Below, piece by piece: positions 53,290 through 63,698 of a DNA stretch of 64,000 nucleotides. Within the stretch, counting starts at the first letter, position 1. Each line of letters starts with the position of its first letter. A program made the position numbers and the translations under genes. The stretch comes from Flaveria trinervia (taxonomy: Eukaryota > Streptophyta > Magnoliopsida > Asterales > Asteraceae). The stretch covers positions 64,993,635-65,057,634 of the forward strand of contig CM046451.1 of assembly GCA_025506515.1 (NCBI GenBank). The letters run 5' to 3'. The notes under the pieces were generated by a model that did no database searches, was not told the origin of the DNA, and was given only the letters and a program-made list of their open reading frames with translations.

Positions 53290-54606
53290 ATTGATTAAAC
53301 TAGGAATTCAAACCGACTGTTCAAATGCCTTGGTGAATAAATCAGCCAATTGATTTTTAGTGGGAACATGAATCAATTTGATTAACCCCTTTTCGGCACA
53401 GTCTCTCAAAAAGTGATATCTAATTTCAATGTGTTTTGTTTTTGAGTGCTGAACTGGATTTTTGTAATAAAAACATCTGTTGTGTTGTCAATGTGAAGTG
53501 GAGTATGCAAGAAGTTATAACCATAATCAAGCATTTGTTTTTGAATCTAGAGAACTTGAGAGCAACAAGCTAATGCTGCAATGTACTTAGCTTCTACTAT
53601 TGAAATAGATACATTTGTCTGCTTCTTGCATTGCTAGGAGACCAGTTTGGGACCAAGAAATTGACAACCACTACAAATGGAATTCCTATTGAAATTGCAT
53701 CCCCCATAATCACTGTTAATGAAGACATAGAGATTGAAATCTCCTTCCTTTGGATACCACAATCCAAGAGCAGGCTTCCCTTGAAATATGTGAACATCCT
53801 TTTGACAACATTCACATGAGATTCCTTGGGATCTGCTTGATATATGGCACCCACATAAACACCAAACATAATGTCAAGCCTATTAGCTGTTAGATACATA
53901 ACTGAACCGATCATAGATCGATAATGAGTCTAATCCACTGATTTACCTTGTGGAACAGGTCCTATCTTCAATTTTTTATTAATAGGTGTTCTAATGGACT
54001 GACAGTTAGCAAGGTGGAATTTCTTCAACATTGTTCCACGTATTTCGATTGATTAATGAAGATTCCATCTGCCCTCTGTTGGACTTGCACTCCTAGGAAG
54101 AATGTGAGTTCCCCTATTGTACTCATTTGGAATTTTGAATGCATGAGATCTATAAAATCTTTGCAGAGTATCTTGTTTGTTGAGCCAAAAATGATATCAT
54201 CCACGTAGATCTGGACCACAACATGTCTCTTCCTTTTCTTTTTTTGAAGAAAGTCTGATCAACTTTTCCTCTTTCATACCCATTTTCATTAAGGAAAGAT
54301 GATAGAGTCTTGTACCACTTTCTTAGAGCTTGGTGAAGACCATTCAAGGCTTTGTCAAGCTTGTAAACCCTATGAGGAAATTCAGGATCTTCAAAGCTAG
54401 GTGGTTGACTCACATCAACTTCTTTAGAAATCTTTCCATACAAGAAAGGACACTTTACGACCATTTGATAAACAGTGAACTTCAAGGATGCTGAGTATGC
54501 AAGAAAGACTTTTATTACTTCTAATCTAGTAACAGGTGCAAACACTTTGTCATAATCAATTCCTTCTTCCTACGTATACCCTGTGCCACGAGTCTTGCTT
54601 TGTTTC
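53290..54606 (-). pseudogene. pol: copia H pol fragment: RT and RNase H
   Basis: On the - strand from 54606: RNKARLV, then FAPVTRLEVIKVFLAYSASL and VSQPPSFEDPEFPHRVYKLD (about 54,540-54,360), catalytic YVDDIIFGST (about 54,210), MSTIGELTFFLGVQVQQRAD, MIGSVMYLTANRLDIMFGV (about 53,910) and an RNase H tail ending TKAFEQSV near 53,300. Frame changes at about 54,220, 54,030, 53,920 and 53,720. It differs clearly from families 1 and 2 (for example VYKLDKALNGLHQA) and is a fourth copia lineage. It continues at 62663 after removal of element I. Confidence 0.9.
54602..54606. repeat. target site duplication GTTTC (left) of element I
   Basis: Matches 62663-62667. Removing I and one copy restores the H reading VIRNKARLV, so the ends are firm. 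Confidence 0.93.
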
Positions 54607-55172
54607 TATTAATATATATATACTTAGTTTAGGAGCTTAATGTAAATGTCTATCATGTCTTACATATATGTAATGAGTGGGTATGAATGAAATACAATAT
54701 GTGATTGATGCTTATAATGCTTAATCTTTTATTGTTTATTGTGTGATAAATTGTAGTGAACTAACTATATAGGTTATGTTTGTTGTACATAATTCTTAGT
54801 CAATAATAATTGAGAAACATGTTCAAACTTAATCATATGAAGTCCTTATGCGAATGGACCATGCTAATGGACCATACGCATGAATACTTCATGCCAATGG
54901 ACCAGTCACACGACTGAACCAATACAATGGATCAGCCGCACGATTGAGACATAAGATTGACTCAGTCGCACGATTGAACCTTTAGTCGTGTGGATGGATC
55001 AATCGAATTATTTAGTCACACGACTGAACCATGCTAATGGTCCATTCATACGATTGGATGACCCTAACCTATAAATACCACCTAAATCATGGAAAAACGA
55101 AAAAATTCAAATACCTACGCAAATAATCGTACCCTAACCATCCAGAGACTCAACAAAACCTATCACAATTGT
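54607..55172 (+). repeat. 5' LTR of element I, truncated
   Basis: Aligns with the LTR at 61606-62341 up to ACTCAACAAAACCTATCACA (about 55,146-55,165), then is replaced by RNase H sequence (...GGTATCAGGCAAAATCG). CGCACGA-type array at about 54,840-55,060, TATA box TATAAATA at 55070-55077. Starts TATT instead of TGTT. Confidence 0.85.
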
Positions 55173-55784
55173 TCCAGGTATCAGGCAAAATCGAAAGTCA
55201 ACCATCTCATAGGAGTCAAAAGTATATTTCGTTATTTGAAGGGCACTCCAACACTTGGCTTGTGGTAACCTCATGACGATGACTTTGAGCTTACAGCGTA
55301 TAGCGATTCAGATTATGACGGCTGCAAAATGAACTACAAGTCAACATCTGTAGGATGTCAGTTCTTTGGGAGAAGGTTAGTCACCTGACAGTATAAGAAG
55401 CAGACATCGGTTGCTCTATCAACTTGTGAACCTGAATATGTTGATGCTGCAAGTTGTTGTTCACAAATCATCTGGATTCAACAGCAAACGTGCGACTATG
55501 GTTTGAAATTATCTAACACTCCTTTGTTAGTTGATAATTCTGCTGCAATAGCCGTAACTGAAAATCCTGTCCAACATCCAAAAACTATACACATCGGAAT
55601 TAAATATCACTTTATACGTGATTGTTTTGAAAAGAATTTAATCAATGTCATTAAAATTAATACGGACTTTCAACGTGCTGACCTTTACACAAAAACTTTT
55701 GATAAACCAAGATTTTTATATCTGTTAGAGGTCAACGACGTGAAAAAGAAATGTGAAGTGATTCCAGAAGGTGACTGTACATAG
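55173..55784 (+). pseudogene. pol: RNase H and C-terminus of pol, element I
   Basis: Begins in mid-domain (YQAKSKVNHLIGVKSIFRYL), then DSDYDGCKMNYKSTSVGCQF, a TGA near 55,386, SCCSQIIWIQQQ, and an open C-terminus from 55503 to 55784 (VDNSAAIAVTENPVQHPKT...RADLYTKTFDKPRFLYLLEV). The same domain in copies D and E aligns nearly residue for residue. Everything 5' of this in pol has been deleted. Confidence 0.92.
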
Positions 55785-57164
55785 TTCAATGAGTAGAGTT
55801 ATTTTTTATTTTATTTTATTTCTTTGCCTATTAAAAATCAAAATGCAAAAAGATTTTTAGTTTTAGAATTTTAGGGGGGGAGAATAGGTTAGATGAGTAT
55901 TATATTAGTCGTGTTATTTATTTACTAAAAAACGAGGGAGGAGGAAAGCTTAGCTAAAAGGAAAGTAATCAAATCTATGTTACTGATTCAAATTTATGGA
56001 AAATGATATAACACAGGGAAGAGATTGTTTAGGACTTCAAATGAATTTAACTGATCAAAATGCGAAATTCAAAGTTTAAGTCTGAAAAGTCAAAGCTAAA
56101 TAAAAGGAAAGATGATAGTTAAACTAGTACGCTACTATGGTAGCATAGAGAAAGTAGACCTAGAGGTTGTTAGCTCATTATATGATTTGTCGGTAGATTC
56201 AATACAATAGATAAGTAGACCTCATTGGTGATTTCAAGCACAAACTAAGTTGTTTAAGAAGCTGTGGGTTCCCATCTTATCCCTGGTTAACACAATCAAC
56301 GAAGTTCCAATAAGAGGCGACGAGCAAAATAAATGCCATAAATGTGTGCGGATGACCATAAAATTTGAGCAAAGCACATGAAAAATGCAAAAAGCAATCA
56401 AGCTAATAACCTATGTTGTTGGTGTGATATGTGCAAAACGAAAATATTTGCTTAAACAAGAAGATTGGTTGTGTGCCTCTCTGCTGTGCGGTGGCACTGA
56501 CCTGAGGATAAGCATACCTAAATATTCTAGAATTCATTGTTGTTTGTGCTTCTCTGTTGTGCGGTGGTACCGACCTAAGGCTCTGCTGCTCTTTGAAAGC
56601 TCTTAGAATAGTTTCTTCTTGTAATATACCCGTAGACCGCTCAAAAATCTCCTAAGGAACGTTGATTACCATATAAGCGCGGGATCCACAAACAATTGTT
56701 GAAATAATTAAACCATAAATCATCACCAATGTGTGTCAAAAATCTGTTTATGGATTTAAGAGGACAAGTATACTGACAATCATCGTGAGCTGCTGCTCTT
56801 GAAAGGCAAAATCGTTGTGTGCATCTTATAGCTCTATTATGATTTAATAAAATTGCTATTGAGTATCAGTGAAAACAAGGATCAAGCATCAAAATTGTTT
56901 ACTAAAATGTCCCAAGTGATTTTGATATACCTGTATGATTCCAAAATGAATCTTACCATAAATGATAAACTACATGTGAAGTCGTACTGTCGTGGAAGTC
57001 AATTAGTTAGAATTACTGTAATAGGTTGAATTCCATCTCTAATCAAAAATACAAAAAAATATGTCTTGTTATTGTTCTTAATTTCAAGTTGTTCTGTTTA
57101 ATTTTAGTTAATTGTAAGGTAAGAGTCGGACTCAACAACTCTTCGTAATTTGTAAATCACTCAC
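55785..57164 (+). other. non-coding spacer with internal polypurine tract and conserved paired block, element I
   Basis: TTTTAGGGGGGGGAGAATAG lies about 85 nt after the pol stop (core 55873-55882). The paired block GTGCCTCTCTGCTGTGCGGT with GGCACTGACCTGAGGATAAG is at about 56,473, with a second copy near 56,548; CCGTAGACCGCTCAAAAATC and ACCATATAAGCGCGGGATCC follow (about 56,628-56,695). Order and spacing match D and E. No ORF is supported. Confidence 0.65.
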
Positions 57165-57315
57165 TCAAAAGGATCACGTCTAAGGTGACCAAAACATTTA
57201 AAAAATAAAATGAGTCACGTCTGAGGTGACAAATTCGTTTTAAGTAAAAGGATCACGTCTGAGGTGATTAATAGTGTTTTCAAATTAAAAAGGTCATGTC
57301 TGAGATGATCATTGC
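57165..57315 (+). repeat. GGTCACGTCTGAGGTGACC-type hairpin array, element I
   Basis: Four degenerate copies: GGATCACGTCTAAGGTGACC (57,172), AGTCACGTCTGAGGTGAC (57,212), GGATCACGTCTGAGGTGAT (57,250), GGTCATGTCTGAGATGATC (57,291). Same place as in D and E. Confidence 0.8.
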
Positions 57316-57379
57316 TAATAATGTTTTATTTATTGTTAAAAGGGATAAGTGTTTGAAAGTGCAAAAGGTCAAATTAACA

Positions 57380-57643
57380 AGTCAGAGTCGTTCGCACGAC
57401 TGGACCATAAGTATGGACCAGTCACTTGAATGGAGCATAAGAATGAACCATTCGCATGATTGATCATGAGTATGAGCCAATCGCACGAATGGAAGAGAAC
57501 GACTGAATTAGTCATACGACTGAACCCTAGTCGCACGAATGGATGATACCGACTGAGCCAGTCGCACGATTGAGACCTAGTAGCCCGAATAAAGCGGGCG
57601 AATAGGTCCAATCGCCCGACTGAAGATAAAATCAGTATAAATA
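57380..57643 (+). promoter_or_regulatory. internal promoter-like module before aORF, element I (clear TATA box)
   Basis: Words such as GTTCGCACGACTGGACC, CAATCGCACGAATGG, CAGTCGCACGATTGAGACC and CAATCGCCCGACTGAAG fill 57,385-57,625, directly followed by CAGTATAAATAGGGC (TATAAATA at 57636-57643). The predicted first exon runs to about 57,781. This is the best preserved of the three family-2 internal modules. Confidence 0.65.
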
Positions 57644-57781
57644 GGGCTAAAGTTGGTCGCATATCTTCATCACCCGCAATCGCTCCCAAATTTCCAGAAA
57701 GCAAACACACTCTACCAAAAATTGTTTTAGTCGATTTTTCACTTCTATTGTGTTACTGACTTAGACTCTCATCATCTGCAT

Positions 57782-58323
57782 GTAATTTGTGATTGAATTT
57801 GCACAAAATGTGTGGTGAAATCAAACCCTAACGGGCCCAAATTGATTAAAATCAAGAAATTAGTAAAAACCATCAAATAGAACAAATAAACGTGCATAAT
57901 GGTTAAAATGAAAGACATACTGTGACAATTAGGGTTCATGCGAGTCTAAAGAGTCTAAACACAAAATTTAACTTCAAGTTTTGACTTATATTTGGAGTTA
58001 AAGTGTCAAATGGAGAACTATGCGACTGGTCACTCCGAATGAACTTCAATCGCACGATTGAACTGGACGAGTGACTCAACCGGCCGAATGAACTAGGTGA
58101 TTGACTCAATCGGCCAAATGAATTAGGCGTATGAGCACAATTGCCCGATTGAACTCAGCCGCATGCTCAGTCGTCCGACTGAACTCAGTCGCATACTAAT
58201 CAACCGACTGAACTCAATCGTATTGTTCAATTGCACGATTGAACCAGACTGATTTCAAAACATGTTAAGTTTAAAGTGTTTATGTTATGGATTACTCTAG
58301 TGTTTATGTGTCTTGTGTTACAG
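57782..58323 (+). other. predicted intron 1 of the aORF transcript, element I (542 nt)
   Basis: Donor GTAATTTG at 57782 (last exon base mutated, GCAT|GTAATT). Acceptor TTTATGTGTCTTGTGTTACAG at 58323, 3 nt before the aORF ATG. Its length is within 2 nt of D and E although the sequences between have diverged. A CGCACGA-type array lies at about 58,020-58,255. Confidence 0.55.
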
Positions 58324-58326
58324 AAA

Positions 58327-61300
58327 CATGGCAGAGAGTTGGACAATAAACACCAGCACAACATATGTGCTTACCTTGATCCCACATCCCGGAACGTTGC
58401 TAAGTTCTCAGAGATTATAGCTTTTCTGCGCCGATCATGGTTCTTCAAGGCTATCTCAACTCCATGCACACCTTACAGGTCTATCCAGTAGGCATTCTAG
58501 GAGAGTGCCAGGGTTGACAGATCAGCTGAGCCTCATTGTATACGGAGCTTAATATTTGGTCAAGAGATAGTGATCACTGAGGAGGACTTGAGATGAGTCT
58601 TAGGTCTGGGTGAGGATGGAAACCACCCACCTAAGCTACATCCCTTGACAGTCTGGGGATGCTTTATGAGGATGAAGTATGCCGGTGACTTAAATGTCAG
58701 GGTACTGAACAAGAGTAACATGTGCCCTCAATTTAAGTATTTGGCACATGTGATCCTAAAGTGCATAGCCTCCAGGTGTGGAGGTTTTAACGACCTTTCC
58801 GACCAAATCCAGAATGCATTCATATGCACTGCAACTGAACCATCCATTCAGTTTCTCTGGCATGATATTCTCCTATCTGATCAAGAACATAAAGGCCAAA
58901 GGCAAGGAAGGCTTCTTCATGTACCCTCGATTCCTACAGATGATTATTGAAGAGAAGCTTCCTTCGCTGGCTAAGGAGAGTAATGATGCAGTTACTCTTG
59001 AGGTCATGGATGACACCACCATCGGGAAGATGAAGGTCTACCGGGGTAAGTAGGTGAAGCCCCCGGTAAGGAGGTTGTTTGGGCATCTGGCTCGAGATGA
59101 CTATGTGGTGCCAGCTAAGAGGAAGTGGTGCCGCGACGAAAGTGACTCTGATGTTGAGTCTATTGCTCTACCCTCCGATGATTCTAACGATGACGACCAT
59201 GGTGATGGTCTAGGAGGTGATGGTCCGGGTGGAACCAAGCCGGCTCCAATCCACCCTGATTTTCAGATGGAGGAGGAGGAGAAGTATGATGAAGAGCCTT
59301 TGGTGCGAATGGTGGGGAGCCGGGTCGTAGCCACGGAGAGAGGGCTCAAGGCAGTTAGTGGATGCCAGGGGGAGTCCGGGGATGCTATTATTGCTGATAA
59401 AGATCCGTCTTATACCCTAGACCTTCCCGGTAGCCATGGGGGAGCCTTGTTTCTAAGGCTCTAGGAATAAGAGGATGGCTCACCCTTATGGCAAAAGGGG
59501 TAAAAGGCCAAGATTTACATTGACCACATCCACTACCACAGCCACCACCACCACTGCCACAGCCACCACCACATCCACCACAGCTACCAGCACCACTTCC
59601 ATAGCCCCTACCACTACTACTACTCTCCCAACAACCTCTAATGCAGCCACCCACTCACTATCCACCATTATCCCACCGCCCATATTCACCACATCCACCA
59701 CTACCACCACCAGCCACCAAGCAGGTCCATCATCCCACAACACCTTAACCACAGGATCCACTGTACCCTCCATTGGGGTAGAGGAATAGCTGGAGGCACT
59801 AAACCGCATGGTGCTAAAGCTATTAGTTGCTGACGAAGAAAAAGCTGCTCAGCTAAGTAAGCTTGTGGAGCTAAATGCTACTCAAGCACAACAAATTTCC
59901 CAGCAAGCACAGCAAATTGCCCAACTTCAGGACCTCAATGACCAATCAGTGAAGAGAATTGAGGAGTTAGAGGCCTCAAACTAAAGGGATCTAAAGATGA
60001 GCCACTGAAGATCAGAGAAGGTGATGTTGATGATGATGGTGATGATGATGAATCTGATGAAGAAGATCATAGTGAAGATGGAAGGCTAAAGGGAAAGAAA
60101 GATGATGATACTGATGAAGAAGGAGATGCAGCTGCATCTGCCCAGCTCAAGGTCAAGAGAGAAGGACAAAGAAAACACAAGACCAAGAAGCACCATCCTC
60201 TGCCCCTTCTGCTGAGAAGCCTGCAATTCAAGACAAAAGTAATGATTAGATGTTTATATATTTGAAAACTTTTGTACTTGAATCTTGTATTGTAGTTATG
60301 GAATCAATTTTTATATATATTTACCTACTATTTAAATGTCTTGTTTATTACTAATGGTTGATGTGTTACATGTTTAAATCAAGCAAAACATCTCAGCAAG
60401 ATGAATATGATGTTGCTCCCCTTTAGCAAATAAAGTCTCAACTCATAATGATTCTTGATTTGCAAGGGATTGTCAGAAGGTTAGTGAGCTATACTCCTGA
60501 AGAAGGAGAAATCATACATGACCTGACTGACGAGCAACTTGCTAAGATGTTCAGGCTAAACCCAGACGAGATTGTCAAAGATGCACCTTTTGATGTGACA
60601 AGTGACGATGACCTAAATGATGTAGACGAAATCCAGATAGAGGATGTCACCGCTGACCACTATCCAGAGTACACTGACCGAGTGGGCAATGTGATCCCAA
60701 CTTGGGTGACACTCTCGGAAGTGCTACATTTGACAAGCTGGATAAGATGGAGAAAGAGACAAAGAAGAATGAGAGCCAAGCCCAAGCTTCAGACGCTGAT
60801 GTTGACATAAAGAAGGTTGAATGGGTGACTTGTTTTGTTGAGATCCAAGCCCAACACATTCCACAAAAGCCAAATGCCTACACCAAACTATACAAGGTCA
60901 AGAAACCCCAAAGGTGTCAGGCAAGATCATTGCATAGGCGTATTTTGAGGATCTGAATGTCTATGCAGTTAAGAGAGGGAAGGAATAAAGTACTTTATAT
61001 TCCCACATGATCTGAAGACTCTCCCTGGTTTTGAGCTCAGCCAGCTAGCATGCCTAATTTGTTATATGTTGATCCGAGGAAAATTTTAGGCTATTTTGAG
61101 GCTGCACTAAGGAAAGAATACTACACCTGGTGGGTAAACTTCAGACCTTAACAACCAAAGAGGTATGTCTGAAGGTCTGAAGTTGATCCCATTACTGGAA
61201 AGCCTAAATTTATGCTGAAGTGGAGTCCTCCGTGCACAATGTCCAAGATTCCCTTAAGGAAAATACCACAGGACTTCACTCCACACTTCAAATGGTGGTA

Positions 61301-61580
61301 TTACAATTGGAGAATAGGTGAAGCAGTCATAGTCTTACAGAAAGAGAGCAAAATGGAAACTATCCGGGTGTTCGACCCTATGTGGCTAACCAACTTGTCT
61401 GCCGACGATGTCTATACATTATACAAGTGACCACTATTCTATGACTCGCAAGATATAGTACAAGCCCTCCAGTTCCAGAATGTTATACGACTCTGTTTTG
61501 CATTCAAGATACATGCCAGAGTTACTAGAGAGGATAAGTACATGAAATCTAAAGAGCTAATGAAGAATGTTAGACACTAA
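58327..61580 (+). pseudogene. aORF (env-like), element I
   Basis: ATG at 58327 (MAESWTIN); a 1-nt loss near 58,350 then shifts to HNICAYLDPTSRN...EIIAFLRRSWFFKAI and CTPYRSIQ. Next come TVWGCFMRMKYAGDLNVRVL, FKYLAHVILKCIASRCGGFN (58,730), a Thr-rich stretch (59,510-59,780), a coiled coil with QISQQAQQIAQL (59,900), an acidic run (60,030-60,110), intron 2, and a C-terminal domain from 60397 with DLQGIVRRLVSYTPEEGEII, KWWYYNWRIGEAVIVLQK and IRVFDPMWLTNLSADDVYTL. It ends at TAA 61578-61580. Several frameshifts and stops. Colinear with the copy E aORF. Confidence 0.8.
60239..60396 (+). other. predicted phase-0 intron 2 inside the aORF, element I (158 nt)
   Basis: Exon ...AAGACAAAA, donor GTAATG at 60239, in-frame TGA within 30 nt, branch-site-like TACTAATGG (60349-60357), acceptor ACATCTCAG at 60396, then CAA GAT GAA TAT GAT GTT. 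All four splice signals are intact here. Confidence 0.65.
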
Positions 61581-61593
61581 TGTAAACTAGGTC

Positions 61594-62341
61594 CAAGGGG
61601 GAGTTTGTTCATATATATGTACCTAGTTTAGGAACTTAATATAAATGTCTATCATGTCTTACATATATGTAATGAATGGGTATGAATGAAATATAATATG
61701 TGATTGATGCTTAAAATGTTTAATGTTTCATTATTTATTGTGTGATAAATTATAGTGAACTAAGTATATAGGTTATGGTTGTTGTACATAATTCTTAGTC
61801 AATAATGATTGAGAAACATGTTCAAACTTAATCATATGAAGTCCTCATGCGAATGGACCATGCTAATGGACCATACGCATGAATACTTCATGCTAATGGA
61901 CCAGTCGCACGACTGAACTAAGAGAATGGATTAGTCGCACCATTGAGACATAAGATTGACTCAGTCGCACAACTGAACCTTCAGTCATGCGGATGGATCA
62001 ATCGCATGATGCAGTCACATGACTGAACAATGCTAATGGTTTAGTCGTACGATTGGAAGACCGTAACCTATAAATACCACCTAATTCATGGAAAAACAAA
62101 ACAATTCGAATACCTACGCACATAATCGTACCCTAGTCGTCCAGAGACTCAAGAAAACCTATTCCAAGTTCATAGATCACAGTTGATCTCGTTCTAGTCA
62201 TTCTTAACATTTCTTTCATCCTTAGATTAATCTGAACTGTGTTCTCCCTGATTGGATAACCAATCAAATAGGATTCCGCACTATTTGATCTAGTATACGC
62301 GCAGAATCAGTTAGTACTCCATACGTACACGGTCCCTAACA
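61594..62341 (+). repeat. polypurine tract and full LTR, element I
   Basis: PPT AAGGGGGAGTT is at 61595-61605; the LTR runs from 61606 (TGTTCATATATATG) to 62341 (GGTCCCTAACA), 736 bp. TATA box TATAAATA at 62069-62076 with the CGCACGA-type array at about 61,845-62,060 upstream. The U5 end shares TGATTGGAT..CCAATCAAAT with copy E, linking the families. Confidence 0.9.
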
Positions 62342-62469
62342 AGTGGCATTAAAGCAACTTGAAATTAGGAACAATAACAAGACATGTTTTTTTGTATTTT
62401 TGATTTGAGAAGGAATTCAACCTATTAGAGTACTTCTAACTGATTTGACTTCCAGGACAGTACAACTTC
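62342..62469 (+). other. PBS remnant and leader fragment between two LTR pieces, element I
   Basis: AG then TGGCATTAAAGC (62344-62355), which matches the tRNA-Met PBS except for three transitions. It is followed by about 115 nt resembling a 5' leader. A PBS downstream of what should be the 3' LTR shows that this LTR is shared with, or was joined to, a second element copy. Confidence 0.75.
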
Positions 62470-62662
62470 ACTCAAGAAAACCTATTCCAAGTTCATAGAT
62501 CACAGTTGATATGTTCTAATCGTTCTTAACATTTCTTAATCGTTAGATTTATCTGAACTGTGTTCTCCCTGATTGGATCGCCAATCAAATAGGATTCCGC
62601 ACTATTTGATCTGGTATACGCGAAAAATTAGTTACTACTCCGTATGTACATGGTCCCTAACA
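62470..62662 (+). repeat. partial LTR (R-U5 end), element I
   Basis: Repeats 62147-62341 (from ACTCAAGAAAACCTATTCC to GGTCCCTAACA) with several differences, including GGATCGCC against GGATAACC. Its start lies at the same LTR position where the 5' LTR of the element breaks off. Confidence 0.88.
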
Positions 62663-62667
62663 GTTTC
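62663..62667. repeat. target site duplication GTTTC (right) of element I
   Basis: Exact partner of 54602-54606, directly after the partial LTR. Confidence 0.93.
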
Positions 62668-63698
62668 TGATGACAATTCCTCTATCATCATTTTTGTTTC
62701 TATACAACCATTGGTACCGATAGGGTATTGTCCTTTGGGAAGATCTACTAGTTGCCATGCTTCATGCTTCTTGAATTGCAGCAATTCTTCCTATGTTGCT
62801 TCATTTAAGCTATTGTCACAGCAGGAAATGTGAAGGTTCCTTAAAGCCGGCCGGTCGATAGGCAAAAAAGAATAAACTAAAACTGATCTGAGTAGGCTCA
62901 TAACCTGAAGATCCTCTTTGATGTTTTGGGTACTGTTTGACAAAGAAAGCAAGAGAACAAACAGATGTTCGTGATATTTGACTTTCTTCTTGTCACCCTT
63001 CAATTTAGTTCACTAATAATGCTTTATACTAGATGATTCTTGTGTATTCTAGTTGTTGGAAATGAGTCACCAAAAATGTTCATCAAGATTGGAGACATTC
63101 AAATCATCGTGGTGAAAGGCACCTTCATCTTGTATTGTTGTAGAATTATACGGATACTCTTATTTGTTTCTGTGATTACTTCAGCATTAGCAACACTTTG
63201 ATTGCTTCCATCATTTGATGTTCTTTTTGTTTCAACTGGAGGTGTAGCTTGATCTTAATTTTAGACTTCAACTGATGGGTCTTCTAATAGTGATAGTAAC
63301 ACGTTAGGACTAGCTTTAGTTGAAACACTTTGATTTTGAGATGGTTGTCTGACAGGATGAGCTTGTAGTGGAACATCTTCATTCAGTTGTTCAGAAAAGG
63401 TTAGAGGAACCATTAAAAAATCATTTCTTCTTTCTACTTCTAAATATGGTTCAATTGAAGGTATATTTCCTACATGAGACAAATGAAATTGAACAAAAGA
63501 TTTTGTAAATGAGTCAATATTAAACAATCAGTCAGGACCATTTGTAGATTTAGGAAATGAATGTTCCATGAATTGAACATTTGTTGATTCATTAGTGATG
63601 TTAATGCAGGATTAAACACTCTGTAAGCCTTTGAAACTAAAGAATAACCTACAAAGATCTTTCATCAGACTTAGATGAAAATTTTCCCAAATAGTCTC
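62663..63698 (-). pseudogene. pol: copia H pol fragment: end of integrase, linker and start of RT
   Basis: On the - strand from 63698: remains of LGKFSS.. and FVGYSLVSKAYRVFNPALTS (about 63,650-63,600), the family-typical end of the integrase module. A Ser/Pro/Gln-rich linker follows (open codons 63527-63261), and finally the start of RT near 62,790-62,690 (EELLQFKKHEAWQLVDLPKG, then IGTNGCIETK, a decayed IGTKWVYRNK). It continues into RNKARLV at 54606. Stops and frameshifts throughout. The right side is interrupted by LTR J. Confidence 0.85.

Larger units (their letters stand above)
54607..62662 (+). mobile_element. Family-2-like Ty1/copia element I, internally deleted and rearranged (8,056 bp)
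   Basis: Bounded by GTTTC duplications. From the left: LTR start (TATTAATATATATATAC, decayed TGTTCATATATATG), LTR broken near 55,172, then a jump into RNase H, followed by internal PPT, spacer, hairpin array, promoter-like module, intron 1, aORF with intron 2, PPT, a full LTR, a PBS remnant and leader, and a second partial LTR up to the duplication. Gag, protease, integrase and RT are missing, so it is non-autonomous. More decayed than E. Confidence 0.93.

Noticed and set aside
54607..54640. AT-rich start of element I as a simple (TA)n microsatellite
   Set aside because: Aligns with the LTR start at 61606 and adjoins the GTTTC duplication, so it is the LTR end.
59388..59809. - strand Gly- and Val-rich ORFs
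   Set aside because: Antisense of the Thr-rich low-complexity linker (ACC/CCA repeats) of the aORF in element I.
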